A stretch of DNA of 6,283 nt from JAGTVG01 sp964389805 (GTDB lineage: Bacteria > Bacteroidota > Bacteroidia > Cytophagales > Cyclobacteriaceae): contig CAYMFU010000065.1 in the NCBI GenBank assembly GCA_964389805.1, positions 1-6,283 on the forward strand. The letters are read 5' to 3'. Numbering within the stretch: the stretch's first letter is position 1; each line of letters starts with the position of its first letter. Below the pieces are notes generated by a model that was given only the letters and a program-made list of their open reading frames with translations, was not told the origin of the DNA and did not search any database. A program made the position numbers and the translations under genes. Shown piece after piece: positions 6,283 through 6,283 of this stretch.

Positions 6283-6283
6283 A

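Overview
The window looks like a piece of a low-GC chromosome from a member of the Bacteroidota, probably a free-living or marine one. This is inferred from AT-rich DNA, mostly weak or absent Shine-Dalgarno sequences, a lipoprotein-type secreted sugar dehydrogenase and the general character of the proteins. Nothing in it fixes the genus. I see no rRNA, tRNA, transposase, integrase or CRISPR array.

Layout. Positions 1-117 are a short leader with no gene. Positions 118-2200 hold a two-gene plus-strand operon: a full-length NfeD-type membrane serine protease followed 22 nt later by a slipin (bacterial stomatin, SPFH domain). Positions 2201-2451 are a gap with a clear inverted repeat and a 12-bp palindrome. 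Positions 2452-3018 encode a flavodoxin-fold NAD(P)H-dependent FMN reductase on the plus strand. It converges on a minus-strand DUF418 polytopic membrane protein (3136-4371). Upstream of that lies a 384-nt gene-free stretch containing a degenerate tandem repeat of about 38 bp. Next, on the minus strand, comes a lipoprotein PQQ-dependent aldose sugar dehydrogenase (4756-5910). After a further gap, the last 39 codons of an unidentified minus-strand gene run off the right edge (6163-6282).

How the genes work together. NfeD and slipin are an established protease/scaffold pair of the cell membrane, and here they very likely share a transcript. The other genes are separate housekeeping or accessory functions: periplasmic sugar oxidation, a cytoplasmic flavin reductase and a membrane protein of unknown role. 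Their order does not show that they cooperate.

Most of the window is ordinary. The least explained element is the 38-bp tandem repeat at about 4537-4737. Its first two copies each carry a short hairpin whose outer base pair changes in a compensated way. I found no convincing evidence of a wholly new system.
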